From Candidatus Gastranaerophilales bacterium (GTDB taxonomy: Bacteria > Cyanobacteriota > Vampirovibrionia > Gastranaerophilales > Gastranaerophilaceae): DNA of 64,000 nt. The DNA is taken from assembly GCA_944325635.1 (NCBI GenBank), contig CALVBD010000001.1, positions 186,001-250,000 on the forward strand. The letters run 5' to 3'. The notes beneath the pieces were generated by a model that was not told where the DNA came from, did not search any database, and saw nothing but the letters and a program-made list of their open reading frames with translations. Shown piece after piece: positions 23,252-31,621 of the stretch (its first letter is position 1; each line of letters opens with the position of its first letter). A program made the position numbers and the translations under genes.

Positions 23252-25636
23252 CTATATGTCAAGCCCGCTGAACATCTGGAGAGAGGTTACTTTTTGAAGG
23301 AGTGGAAAATCGTTTATATCGTGGGTGTGCAGGAAATCTATTGCTTCTTGTCTTGCAAGTTCAAGGATTTTGGCATCTCTGACAATATCAGAAATAATTA
23401 AATCCGGCAGTCCGCTCTGGCGGGTTCCGAGGAATTCTCCCGGTCCGCGAAGCTGTAAATCCTTTTCCGCAATTACAAAGCCGTCATTGGTTTGGGTCAT
23501 GATATTTAATCTTTCGCGTGTTTCCTGAGAACGGGTTGAACTTACAAGAACGCAGTATGACTGCAATTGATTACGCCCGACGCGGCCTCTAAGCTGGTGG
23601 AGCTGTGAAAGTCCGAAACGTTCCGCATTTTCTATTACCATGACTGTTGCGTTCGGAACGTCAACCCCGACTTCTACAACGGTTGTGGAAACTAAAATGT
23701 CATATTCTTTATTCTTAAAATCCGCCATTACTTTGTCTTTTTCGTCATTTTTGAGTTTGCCGTGGAGAAGTCCGACTTTGAACTGTGGAAATATTTCGTT
23801 TTGAAGTTTTTCAGCCTCAATTGTGGCGGCTTTGGCGGAAAGAGTTTCACTTTCTTCAATCAGCGGATAAACCACATAAGCTTGACGCCCTGCTTCAACT
23901 TCACGTTTAATAAGATCATAAACCTGTTTATGAGAGCCTGTAAGAGTTGTTATAATTGGTTTTCTGCCTTTTGGAAGCTCATCAATAACAGTCAGGTCTA
24001 AATCTCCGTGAACTGTCATTGCAAGCGTACGCGGGATAGGTGTTGCTGTCATTGTAAGTATTTGCGGATTTTGGGATTTTTTTCTTAATATGTTTCGCTG
24101 TTTTACACCGAACCTGTGCTGCTCATCCACAACAATTGCCCCGAGGTTGTTGAATTCCACATCATCCTGAATAAGTGCATGGGTTCCGACCGCAATATTT
24201 GTCTGTCCGTTACGTAAATCTGTTCTGAATTTTTCTCTGACGCGTTTGCCCTGACTTCCGAGAAAAAGCCCGACACTCAGTCCTAATGGTGTAAGCCATT
24301 GCACAAGATTATTGTAGTGCTGCTGTGCAAGAATTTCCGTCGGAGCCATAAATGCTCCCTGATACCCGTTTTCAATTCCTGCAAGAAGCATAATGCATGC
24401 AACGACTGTTTTTCCGCTGCCGACATCCCCCTGCAAAAGCCGCGCCATAGGCTGTTCGGAATTCAGGTCGTGTAAAATTTCATTGACGGCTTTTTTCTGT
24501 CCGCCGGTGAGTTCAAACGGCAGACTTTTTATGAATTTCTGCACAAGCCCGTCCTCTTTTATTTTCAAAGCAATCGCCGAATGCGTATTGTTTTCATTCC
24601 TTAATCTGACAAGTTTCAGTTGTACAAGAAAAAGTTCCTCAAATATCAGACTGAACCGTGCATGCTCCAAGGCATCCATGTTTTCCGGAAAATGTATCTG
24701 TTCAACTGCCTCTTTTTTATCCATAAGCCCGAGCCGTTCGCGGATTTCATCAGGTACAATATTTGTGATATAGCCTTTATAAAGCTGGATTGCGTTGTAG
24801 ATTGCACGGCGGAGAGTTTTTATACTTAAATCTTCGCATACGGTATAAATAGGTACAATACGCGCCATATGAAGGTTAGTTGTATTACCTTCCAGAAATT
24901 CTCCGGTCATTATTGAATATGTCGGCTTATCTATGGTTAATTTATGGCTGTAGTTGTTGAGTTTAACTGTACCGGAAAGCATTATACCGGCATTTACAGG
25001 AAATTGTGCCTTTGTTCTTTCAAGAATAAATCTGTTAGACTTAGCATTGAAAAAGCTTATTTCAATCCTGCCGCTCTCGTCTGCCACAGTAACCTTTACA
25101 ACAGAGAGGTTATTTTTCGTATTAAATGCAGAAACAGATTTTATGTACCCGAAAATAGTCGTATTTTCGCCTTCTTTTAAATCTTTAATAAGGGTTCTGG
25201 AGGAATAATCCACATGTTTTTTCGGAAAATAGCACATCAAATCGCTTGCGGTATAAATCCCGAGTTTATTAAGTTTATATGCGACTTTTGGTCCAACGCC
25301 TTTGACATACATTACATCCACTTCATTCGGGTTTTTCGGGGTTTCTCCGGAAACCTTTTCTTCTGGTTGTGTTTGAGCGGTCTGAATTTCAGATTTAATA
25401 ACTTTTATTAATCTTTCAATTGCCCTTCGCCGCTCATTTAAGGAAGCAAAAGGATAATGCTCAAAAGCCTCAATAATCACAGCCCAGCGCGGATTTTTTT
25501 GCGTTGCTTTATATAATTTTTTAGCTTCATTTTTTATAAATGAAGAAAATGTCTGGGTTTTACCGTGGATATCTATATAGCGGTGCTTAACCTCAACGTC
25601 AATCGCAATTTTAATTTTATCAAGGTTTTCTATCAT
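23252..25636 (-). CDS. recG: ATP-dependent DNA helicase RecG
   Basis: 794 aa, longer than E. coli RecG (about 690) because of a ~110-residue N-terminal extension before KGVGPKVAYKLNKLGI. Then the wedge/OB domain (TTIFGYIKSVSAF), FELTGGQKKAV, Walker A GDVGSGKT (about 400), DEQHRFGVKQR (DExH-type motif II), TATPIPRTLA (motif III), GVDVPNATVMVIENAERFGLSQLHQLRGRVGR (motifs V/VI) and the C-terminal FLGTRQSGLPD. It remodels stalled forks and Holliday junctions. Its ATG abuts the cyclase stop codon, so the two are one transcript. Confidence 0.96.
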   Translation of the reverse strand: MIENLDKIKIAIDVEVKHRYIDIHGKTQTFSSFIKNEAKKLYKATQKNPRWAVIIEAFEHYPFASLNERRRAIERLIKVIKSEIQTAQTQPEEKVSGETPKNPNEVDVMYVKGVGPKVAYKLNKLGIYTASDLMCYFPKKHVDYSSRTLIKDLKEGENTTIFGYIKSVSAFNTKNNLSVVKVTVADESGRIEISFFNAKSNRFILERTKAQFPVNAGIMLSGTVKLNNYSHKLTIDKPTYSIMTGEFLEGNTTNLHMARIVPIYTVCEDLSIKTLRRAIYNAIQLYKGYITNIVPDEIRERLGLMDKKEAVEQIHFPENMDALEHARFSLIFEELFLVQLKLVRLRNENNTHSAIALKIKEDGLVQKFIKSLPFELTGGQKKAVNEILHDLNSEQPMARLLQGDVGSGKTVVACIMLLAGIENGYQGAFMAPTEILAQQHYNNLVQWLTPLGLSVGLFLGSQGKRVREKFRTDLRNGQTNIAVGTHALIQDDVEFNNLGAIVVDEQHRFGVKQRNILRKKSQNPQILTMTATPIPRTLAMTVHGDLDLTVIDELPKGRKPIITTLTGSHKQVYDLIKREVEAGRQAYVVYPLIEESETLSAKAATIEAEKLQNEIFPQFKVGLLHGKLKNDEKDKVMADFKNKEYDILVSTTVVEVGVDVPNATVMVIENAERFGLSQLHQLRGRVGRNQLQSYCVLVSSTRSQETRERLNIMTQTNDGFVIAEKDLQLRGPGEFLGTRQSGLPDLIISDIVRDAKILELARQEAIDFLHTHDINDFPLLQKVTSLQMFSGLDI

Positions 25637-27577
25637 TTAACTTAGCCTTAATACTTCATAAATATCCATTTTCTTGGCTTTGCCGCGGATTTGAACCTCG
25701 CTTATCTTTATAACGTCAGCCATTGAACTAACGTAAGAGTATGTTGAACTGCTTATGAGGAAATTTGTCTTATAGACCTTGTTGTAACTTTCAATACGGC
25801 TTGCAAGGTTCACGGTGTCGCCGATTACTGTGTATTCAAGACGTTTTTCCGACCCGATATTTCCGACAAAGGCTTCTCCGGTATTAATTCCGATACCGAT
25901 TTCTATTTTCGGTTTGCCTTCAAAAAGCCATTTGTCCTGTAATCTGTCAACGGTTTTTAACATTTCGTAAGCACATTTGACAGCGTTTTGCGGGTGGTTC
26001 ATGTCCTGAATCGGCTCGCCGAATATTGCCATAACCGCGTCCCCTATGAATTTGTTGATAACGCCGTTGTATTTAGTGATTATCGGTTCAATTTCAGTAA
26101 AATATTCGTTCAGGATGACGGAAACTTCCTCCGCTGTCATTTTTTCGCTCATGCTTGTAAACCCGCGTATATCCGCAAACAAAACCGTTACGATTGCACG
26201 TTTCCCGCCAAGCTTGATGTCATCAATATTCTGGACAACGTTTTTCATAATGTCCTGCGATAAATATTTCCCCATTGCCTGCTTAATTTTTTCTTTGTTT
26301 TTACCCTCAAGCAGAAATCTGTATGAATACCCGAAAATTGTTGTCAAAAGCTGTATTGCAAGAGGGGTAATTACATTCACGGCAATTCCGCTCTGGTAGC
26401 AGACCATAGAAAATACCATATAAAAAGCCGCAACCAGTATCAACAGTGCAAGCGACGCAAAAAATGTAAATTTACTTATTATAACAAATGTCAGGATAGA
26501 TATAGCAACAAGGATTGCCAAATCCGTGAAAAATCCTGTCTGACGCAGAAATTCATTATTAATCAGGTTATCAAGGTTTGTTGCTTGAATATCTACCCCC
26601 GGATGCTTTTGTTCAATAGGGGTTGATAGAGCATCTTCAAGTCCGAGAGCCGCCGCCTTTGCGTTTGCTCCTACAAAAATAATTTTATTATCAAATTCAG
26701 AAGGATTTATAATCGGTTTTTTGCCCTGTTTGATAAGTTCAAGAGATTTTATAACATCAATTGCCGAATATTTTTTATGTGTGTAAGCCGTATCTGAAAG
26801 TTTGTAATACTTAATAAGGTTTTGAATTCCTTTAGAATTTGCAACCGCCGGAATTTGCAAGCCAGTTTTATCAACAGTTATATTATCCGTGTTAACTGTT
26901 ACATCTTGCGTGTCATTGAGTGCCAGATACATTCTTAATCCAAGTGACGGATAGTAATGCCCGTTAACTGATACGACCTGATCCATATATGTCAGGTATC
27001 CGTTGGAATTTTGCGTAACATTAACGGAACCCGTCTGCTTTACAGCGTTAAAGTATGGCTCAGGAAATTTTGATATGCTTTTATATCGCCCGAAATCGTA
27101 AGGCGTATAGTTTAACTTTATATTTACATCAAACTTTTCACGGAATTTTTTATCGTATTCTGCATCCGCCTGACTTTCATATGGCTGCTGAAGCGGGCTG
27201 AAACCTACAACTACATTAGGAATTTTTTTTATAGTATCAAAAAAGTATTTGTCTGATTTAGGATTGTCTTTATCTAAGGTTGTTACAATCGCATCGTAAC
27301 CGATAAGTTTGGGCTTTGAATATGTATTTAGAAATTCCATCATCTGTGCGTAATACTCTCTCGGCCATGGCCAGCGGTGATATGCTATTGATTTGTCGTC
27401 TATAACTATAACCGCAATATCCGAAGATCCCGATTGCGTCGCGACAAAACTTTTTACCATGAAGTTATACGCGTTCGGCTCTATTAAACTCCACGAAAGC
27501 GCGATTACAACTATTGATAAAAACAGATGTAAAAAAAATGATTTTATAAAAAAAGCCTTTTTCTTAAAGAATTTCAT
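25637..27577 (-). CDS. CHASE2-domain class III adenylate/guanylate cyclase
   Basis: 646 aa from ATG 27577 (MKFFKKKAFF). One N-terminal helix, an extracytoplasmic CHASE2 sensor (about 50-340; IAVIVIDDKSI, WPWPREYYAQMM, KIIFVGANAKAAALG), three membrane helices (about 350-425), and a C-terminal cyclase domain. The catalytic domain has both metal-binding Asp residues (LFADIRGFTSMSEKM and FIGDAVMAIFGEP) and LEYTVIGDTVNLASRIE. It should make cAMP or cGMP in response to an external signal. recG follows without a gap; eda is divergent, with 60 bp between them. Confidence 0.93.
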   Translation of the reverse strand: MKFFKKKAFFIKSFFLHLFLSIVVIALSWSLIEPNAYNFMVKSFVATQSGSSDIAVIVIDDKSIAYHRWPWPREYYAQMMEFLNTYSKPKLIGYDAIVTTLDKDNPKSDKYFFDTIKKIPNVVVGFSPLQQPYESQADAEYDKKFREKFDVNIKLNYTPYDFGRYKSISKFPEPYFNAVKQTGSVNVTQNSNGYLTYMDQVVSVNGHYYPSLGLRMYLALNDTQDVTVNTDNITVDKTGLQIPAVANSKGIQNLIKYYKLSDTAYTHKKYSAIDVIKSLELIKQGKKPIINPSEFDNKIIFVGANAKAAALGLEDALSTPIEQKHPGVDIQATNLDNLINNEFLRQTGFFTDLAILVAISILTFVIISKFTFFASLALLILVAAFYMVFSMVCYQSGIAVNVITPLAIQLLTTIFGYSYRFLLEGKNKEKIKQAMGKYLSQDIMKNVVQNIDDIKLGGKRAIVTVLFADIRGFTSMSEKMTAEEVSVILNEYFTEIEPIITKYNGVINKFIGDAVMAIFGEPIQDMNHPQNAVKCAYEMLKTVDRLQDKWLFEGKPKIEIGIGINTGEAFVGNIGSEKRLEYTVIGDTVNLASRIESYNKVYKTNFLISSSTYSYVSSMADVIKISEVQIRGKAKKMDIYEVLRLS

Positions 27578-27637
27578 GTCCACAAATCCCAATATCTGTA
27601 TTTTATGATATAATAAATTTTAAAAAAGGGATAGATT

Positions 27638-28246
27638 ATGACAAAAAATTTAATTAATCTTCTGGCAAAAGAGAAGGTATTTCCTATTATTAGGAAGAAA
27701 AATCCGCAGGAAGTATTGGATATTGCGCATGCATTAATAGATGGCGGAATTCAGGTTCTTGAAATAAATGTGGAAAATCCAAAGATTTATTCAGCAATAG
27801 CGGAAATATCCAAAGAAGCAACAGTGTGCGCGGGCGGCATAATAACAACCCTGCAGGCTAATACGGCACTTCAATCCGGAGCCGCTATTTTATCTTCTCC
27901 GATATTTCACATGAATCTTGTTAAATTATCAAAAGATAAACAGGTTCCGTTTATTGCAGGTGCCTCAACCGCTAACGAAGCCTATGACGCCTGGAAAGCA
28001 AGGGTTCCTTTGATAAAATTATATCCTATAACAGCACTCGGAGGAGCCTTGTATGTTGAAGATTTGTTAAGACCAATGCCGTTTTTAAATGTCATGGCTC
28101 AGGGAAATGTTAAGTTGTCAGAAGTTCCGGCTTATATCAAAGCCGGTGCGCTTGCTGTCGGCGTCGGCCGCAACTTTTATGAAGGATATTCTTACTCAGA
28201 AATTTCAAAACGCGCAGCCAATATTATTAAGGAATTGAAAGGTTAG
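27638..28246 (+). CDS. eda: KDPG / KHG aldolase
   Basis: 202 aa TIM-barrel aldolase: KVFPIIRKKNPQEVLDIAHALIDGGIQVLEINVENP (catalytic Glu in LEI), CAGGIITTLQA, SSPIFHMNLV, PFIAGASTANEA, and the Schiff-base Lys in PLIKLYPITALGG (usually KFFPA). It cleaves 2-keto-3-deoxy-6-phosphogluconate to pyruvate and glyceraldehyde 3-phosphate. The kinase gene begins one base after its stop. The -10-like TATAAT at about 27610 lies in the 60-bp divergent region shared with the cyclase. Confidence 0.9.
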   Translation: MTKNLINLLAKEKVFPIIRKKNPQEVLDIAHALIDGGIQVLEINVENPKIYSAIAEISKEATVCAGGIITTLQANTALQSGAAILSSPIFHMNLVKLSKDKQVPFIAGASTANEAYDAWKARVPLIKLYPITALGGALYVEDLLRPMPFLNVMAQGNVKLSEVPAYIKAGALAVGVGRNFYEGYSYSEISKRAANIIKELKG

Positions 28247-28247
28247 T

Positions 28248-29189
28248 ATGGACGAAAAACTTGATATTGTAGCTATAGGCGAAAGTTTAATAGAATTGTC
28301 CAGCGATGAGAAACTCTGCTGCTCTGAATGTTTGTATAAATATTATGGAGGAGATGCTCTTGCTACTGCTATTGCAGCGCTCCGAGCAGGTTCACGAGTC
28401 GGGTTTATTACACGTGTCGGCAATGATGTTTTTAAAGATTTTCTTATGGACAGCTGGCAGTCAGAAGGGCTTGATATTTCTCAGGTTAAATTAACGAATG
28501 AGCCTAACGGAATATATTTTATTGCCAGACCTCATGATTCAGATAAAGAGCTTGCTTACTATAGAAGAAAAATTGCACCTTCAAAATTATCAATTGAAGA
28601 TATATCTGAGGATTATATTTCAAATTCTAAGGTTTTGTATTCTACAGGAACTACAATGTCTCTATCTTTATCAGCATCGGAAGCAGTTATGAAGGCTTTT
28701 AAGATTGCAAAAGAGAAAAATATTACAACAGCCTTTGATCCTAATTATTCTTCAAGATTATCAACTCCGGACGATGCAAGAGAAAATTTTAATAATATTA
28801 TTCCTTATGTTGATATTTTATTTATGAATGATAAATACGATACAACGAATATTCTGGAAATTGATTCCGCGGAAAATATAATAAAAAAATTGTGGGATTT
28901 AGGCAGTTCAACCGTCATAATAAAATCAGGCCAAAAAGGCGGATATTATACAGGTTATAGCGGTAATGTTTATTTTACGGAATTCTATACCCGTGATATT
29001 GTTGATACAACTTGTACCGGAGATGCTTTCAACGGCGGGTATCTCCATGCCATAACACACGGTTATACACCTGTAGAAGCAACAAAATTCGCATCTGTAA
29101 TTGCAGGACTTCAGGCAACAGGAATTGGTGCTATAAAGTCAATTCCTTATAAAAATGATATTGAAGAAGCGCTGAAAGAGGTTATGTAA
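28248..29189 (+). CDS. kdgK: PfkB-family 2-keto-3-deoxygluconate kinase
   Basis: 313 aa ribokinase-fold kinase: IVAIGESLIELSS, YYGGDALATAIAALRAG (PfkB signature 1 region), FITRVGNDVFKDFL, FDPNYSSRL, TVIIKSGQKGGYY, and signature 2 DTTCTGDAFNGGYLHAI with the catalytic Asp. The coupling to eda suggests the substrate is 2-keto-3-deoxygluconate, giving a KDG to KDPG to pyruvate route from uronates or gluconate. It overlaps csaB by one base (TAATG). Confidence 0.85.
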   Translation: MDEKLDIVAIGESLIELSSDEKLCCSECLYKYYGGDALATAIAALRAGSRVGFITRVGNDVFKDFLMDSWQSEGLDISQVKLTNEPNGIYFIARPHDSDKELAYYRRKIAPSKLSIEDISEDYISNSKVLYSTGTTMSLSLSASEAVMKAFKIAKEKNITTAFDPNYSSRLSTPDDARENFNNIIPYVDILFMNDKYDTTNILEIDSAENIIKKLWDLGSSTVIIKSGQKGGYYTGYSGNVYFTEFYTRDIVDTTCTGDAFNGGYLHAITHGYTPVEATKFASVIAGLQATGIGAIKSIPYKNDIEEALKEVM

Positions 29190-30208
29190 TGGGAAAAAAT
29201 GTTGCACTTTCCGGATACTACGGCTTTGATAATTTTGGCGATGAAGCAATTCTTGCCTGTATTGTAGATCACTTGCGCTCAAGAGGTTCTAACGTTGCAG
29301 TTATTTCCAATAATCCTAAAAAAACATCTGCAATGTTTCAGGTTTTTTCGGTTAAGAATTTCAACATTCTTGCTGTTTTTGCTCTTCTCGCAAATTCTGA
29401 CGTTTTAATATCCGGTGGAGGAAGTTTGCTGCAGGACGTCACGAGCTTTAAAAGTTTACTTTATTATTCTCTTGTAATTAAAATGGCTCAACTTCTTGGT
29501 AAAAAAGTCATTATTTTTGCACAAGGAATAGGCCCGCTGCAAAAAGAGCGCTCAGAAAAGATCGTACGAGGAATTTTAGAAAAAGCTGATTTAATTACTG
29601 TAAGAGATGAAAAAAGTCTTGAAAGAGTTAAAAATTGGGGTTTGAAAGCAACACTTGTAAATGATCCGGTTTTCTCGCTTGATTTGCCGAAACATGAAGC
29701 AGATTCCGGAATTATAGGGGTTCAATTAAGGGACTGCAAGACCATGAATGACATTCTTTTAAACAGACTTGCGGACAAAATTGTAAGTGAGTTTCCTGAT
29801 AAAAAAATTGAACTCTATGCTTTTCAAAAGTCAGTTGATTTAAAAATATGTAAAATGTTTGAAAAAATGTTAAAACTCAGAAATCCTGAAATTCAGACTG
29901 AAATTTTACATTCTCTTTCTCAGATAGATTTTATAATCAAAATTTCAAAACTAGATTACATGATAGCCATGAGATTTCATGCAGTTCTTGTTGCGTTAAA
30001 ATGCGGGGTTAAGACTCTTGCTATAAACTATGATACAAAAGTTATGAAACTAGCTTATGAAGCTCTTATTCCTATTCTGACTATGAATGGCGATGATGAT
30101 TATGATGAGGCATTTGCAAAAATGAAAAATCTCGATAAAAAGCGGATTATGGATTTTGCCAATAATAAGCCTTTTGAATGGAATATTTTTGACCCTCTGA
30201 TCTCATAG
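29189..30208 (+). CDS. csaB: Polysaccharide pyruvyl transferase CsaB
   Basis: 339 aa. GT-B-like pyruvyltransferase fold: ALSGYYGFDNFGDEAILA at the N-terminus, LISGGGSLLQDVTSFKSLLYY, VIIFAQGIGPL, ITVRDEKSLERVKNWG, VNDPVFSL and YMIAMRFHAVLVALKCGV (M-R-x-H). CsaB adds pyruvate ketals to cell-wall polysaccharide, the anchor for SLH-domain surface proteins in Firmicutes and Cyanobacteria. Third gene of the eda-kdgK-csaB operon, which couples pyruvate-forming sugar breakdown to envelope pyruvylation. Confidence 0.88.
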   Translation: MGKNVALSGYYGFDNFGDEAILACIVDHLRSRGSNVAVISNNPKKTSAMFQVFSVKNFNILAVFALLANSDVLISGGGSLLQDVTSFKSLLYYSLVIKMAQLLGKKVIIFAQGIGPLQKERSEKIVRGILEKADLITVRDEKSLERVKNWGLKATLVNDPVFSLDLPKHEADSGIIGVQLRDCKTMNDILLNRLADKIVSEFPDKKIELYAFQKSVDLKICKMFEKMLKLRNPEIQTEILHSLSQIDFIIKISKLDYMIAMRFHAVLVALKCGVKTLAINYDTKVMKLAYEALIPILTMNGDDDYDEAFAKMKNLDKKRIMDFANNKPFEWNIFDPLIS

Positions 30209-30216
30209 TATTATAA

Positions 30217-31194
30217 CTATTCATTATCATCTTTTGAATCAGTATTTCCGAATAACCTTGTATACTCGGTTCTTAATTTTTGATCCATGGTTGTGGACGT
30301 TCCATCCATAAGCCCTGTACCGGCTGCGGCTAATTCTTCGTTTGTAATCTTCCCGTCACGTGAACCGCTCATTGAATCATAAACACTCAATGTTGCTGCC
30401 ATTTCTTTCCAATCTATTTTGCCGTCTCCGTTTTGATCAATTTTCTTAAAAGCAGTTTTTGACAGTGTCTTGTATTCTGTTTTTTCTGCTTCTGTTGCAT
30501 TTTCATCCAAATCAGATGCCATATTAAATTTAGTAAATTCTTCTTCAGTTATCTCGTTATCTTCGTTGCCGGCTTTTTTATCCATGTTTGCAATGTATGA
30601 TTTTGCAAAGTTTGAAGCATATTGGGTATATTCTTTATCTTTTTCTTCACCTGCAGCTTTTTCTTCCCAATCAGACATTACAAATTGTGTAGTTGCTCCG
30701 GTTTTTGTATGTTCTTCAAACTGTTCACCAAGCTCTGTATTATGTGAAGTAAATTTTTCTGCAGCTTCATTTTTAGTTGGTTCTATCTGCTGCTGTTGTT
30801 GTTGCTGTTGCATCATTTGTAATGCCGGGGTTTGGAAACCAGGCATTGTAAACATGCCGCCGCCCTGAGCCTTGAGTTGCTCACCTAATGCGTAACCTTG
30901 TCCGTAAGATTGACCTATAGTCATTTGTGCATAAGGATTCATTAAAGCCATGTTAGCTCCGTAGGTATAACCGCCTAGTCCCATACCACCCATGCCTGCA
31001 TAGCCGAAAGAGTATCCGCCCATCATGCCGCCCATAGGCATGCAGGAGCCGAATGTTCCGCAACCAAAAATACTTACTCCTCTGTTGCATGGAGAATTGA
31101 GCGTTTTTGCTGCCGCATAGAACGTTCCTGTCTGCAAGGTACTCTTACCTATCTTTAATAAAGTATCGCCCAAGTTGTTTAGACTAAAGCCCAT
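30217..31194 (-). CDS. EF-hand protein with Gly/Met-rich N-terminus (325 aa)
   Basis: Starts MGFSLNNLGDTLLKIG. Residues about 35-110 are Gly/Met/Tyr-rich (GGMMGGYSFGYAGMGG), followed by a poly-Gln run of eight at about 133-140. The C-terminal half has EF-hands: DQNGDGKIDWKE at about 251-262 is canonical, MDKKAGNEDNEITEEEF at about 203-219 is plausible, and SGSRDGKITNEEL is degenerate. It probably binds calcium. No signal peptide. It carries the shared bipartite promoter and converges with csaB, 8 nt apart. Function unknown. Confidence 0.78.
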   Translation of the reverse strand: MGFSLNNLGDTLLKIGKSTLQTGTFYAAAKTLNSPCNRGVSIFGCGTFGSCMPMGGMMGGYSFGYAGMGGMGLGGYTYGANMALMNPYAQMTIGQSYGQGYALGEQLKAQGGGMFTMPGFQTPALQMMQQQQQQQQIEPTKNEAAEKFTSHNTELGEQFEEHTKTGATTQFVMSDWEEKAAGEEKDKEYTQYASNFAKSYIANMDKKAGNEDNEITEEEFTKFNMASDLDENATEAEKTEYKTLSKTAFKKIDQNGDGKIDWKEMAATLSVYDSMSGSRDGKITNEELAAAGTGLMDGTSTTMDQKLRTEYTRLFGNTDSKDDNE

Positions 31195-31219
31195 AATAGA
31201 TCCTTATACTTTTATACTC

Positions 31220-31255
31220 TATATATATAAAGTCAATATAAATAATATAATTGCC
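31220..31255 (-). promoter_or_regulatory. Bipartite promoter element, copy E
   Basis: On the minus strand: GGCAAT, 15 nt, GACTTTATATATATA, ending about 25 nt before the ATG at 31194. Confidence 0.75.
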
Positions 31256-31309
31256 TAAATTACAAAAAACGTTAATATTTTGTAATAATAATAAAAAATA
31301 AAGAATTTA

Positions 31310-31338
31310 TTGACATAAAAACATATTTCGGCTATGAT
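31310..31338 (+). promoter_or_regulatory. Near-consensus sigma-70 promoter of the tRNA-Leu transcript
   Basis: TTGACA, 17 nt, TATGAT: only one mismatch to full consensus. The predicted start is near 31345, 128 nt before mature tRNA-Leu. Confidence 0.85.
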
Positions 31339-31364
31339 TAAATAGCTGAAAATAAAATATATGT

Positions 31365-31446
31365 CTGCCCTGGTGGCAAGGACTCCGGTTTTGATTAAGT
31401 ATCAAAAGTGGAGGGGAGGTAGACGCCGTCTACAGGTCCGCCAGAG
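31365..31446 (+). ncRNA. Structured RNA in the tRNA-Leu leader, tRNA-Leu-like in part
   Basis: It folds as a three-way junction: outer stem CTGGTGG/CCGCCAG (31370-31376 with 31438-31444), hairpin TTTTGAT/ATCAAAA extended by CTCC/GGAG, and hairpin GTAGAC-GCC-GTCTAC (31419-31433). Two blocks, CTGCCCTGGTGGC and GGTAGACGC, are identical and collinear with the 5' part of the real tRNA-Leu 106 bases downstream, but are separated here by 40 bases instead of 6. Either a tRNA relic with an insertion or a distinct small RNA. No known family recognised. Confidence 0.45.
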
Positions 31447-31472
31447 AAGAATTGAAAATTGAATATGTGCCT

Positions 31473-31559
31473 GCCCTGGTGGCGGAATCGGTAGACGCGT
31501 TGGACTTAAAATCCAATTGGGTTAATCACTCAGTGCCAGTTCAAGTCTGGCCCAGGGCA
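31473..31559 (+). tRNA. tRNA-Leu (anticodon UAA)
   Basis: Acceptor stem GCCCTGG/CCAGGGC, anticodon arm TTGGA-CTTAAAA-TCCAA, a long class II variable arm, and T-arm GCCAG-TTCAAGT-CTGGC. Discriminator A; CCA is not encoded. 87 nt. Confidence 0.97.
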
Positions 31560-31567
31560 TATATTTT

Positions 31568-31594
31568 AGGAGACTTTTAAAAGTCTCCTTTTTT
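31568..31594 (+). terminator. tRNA-Leu terminator
   Basis: GGAGACTTTT/AAAAGTCTCC palindrome followed by a T-run. Confidence 0.9.
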
Positions 31595-31621
31595 CATGCT
31601 TTTTCAATTTATTTTAAGTTT

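Noticed and set aside
31365-31446. Leader RNA as a hammerhead ribozyme, purine riboswitch or second functional tRNA
   Set aside because: The junction lacks the CUGAUGA/GAAA core and the purine-riboswitch consensus, and no acceptor/T-arm set exists for a tRNA.
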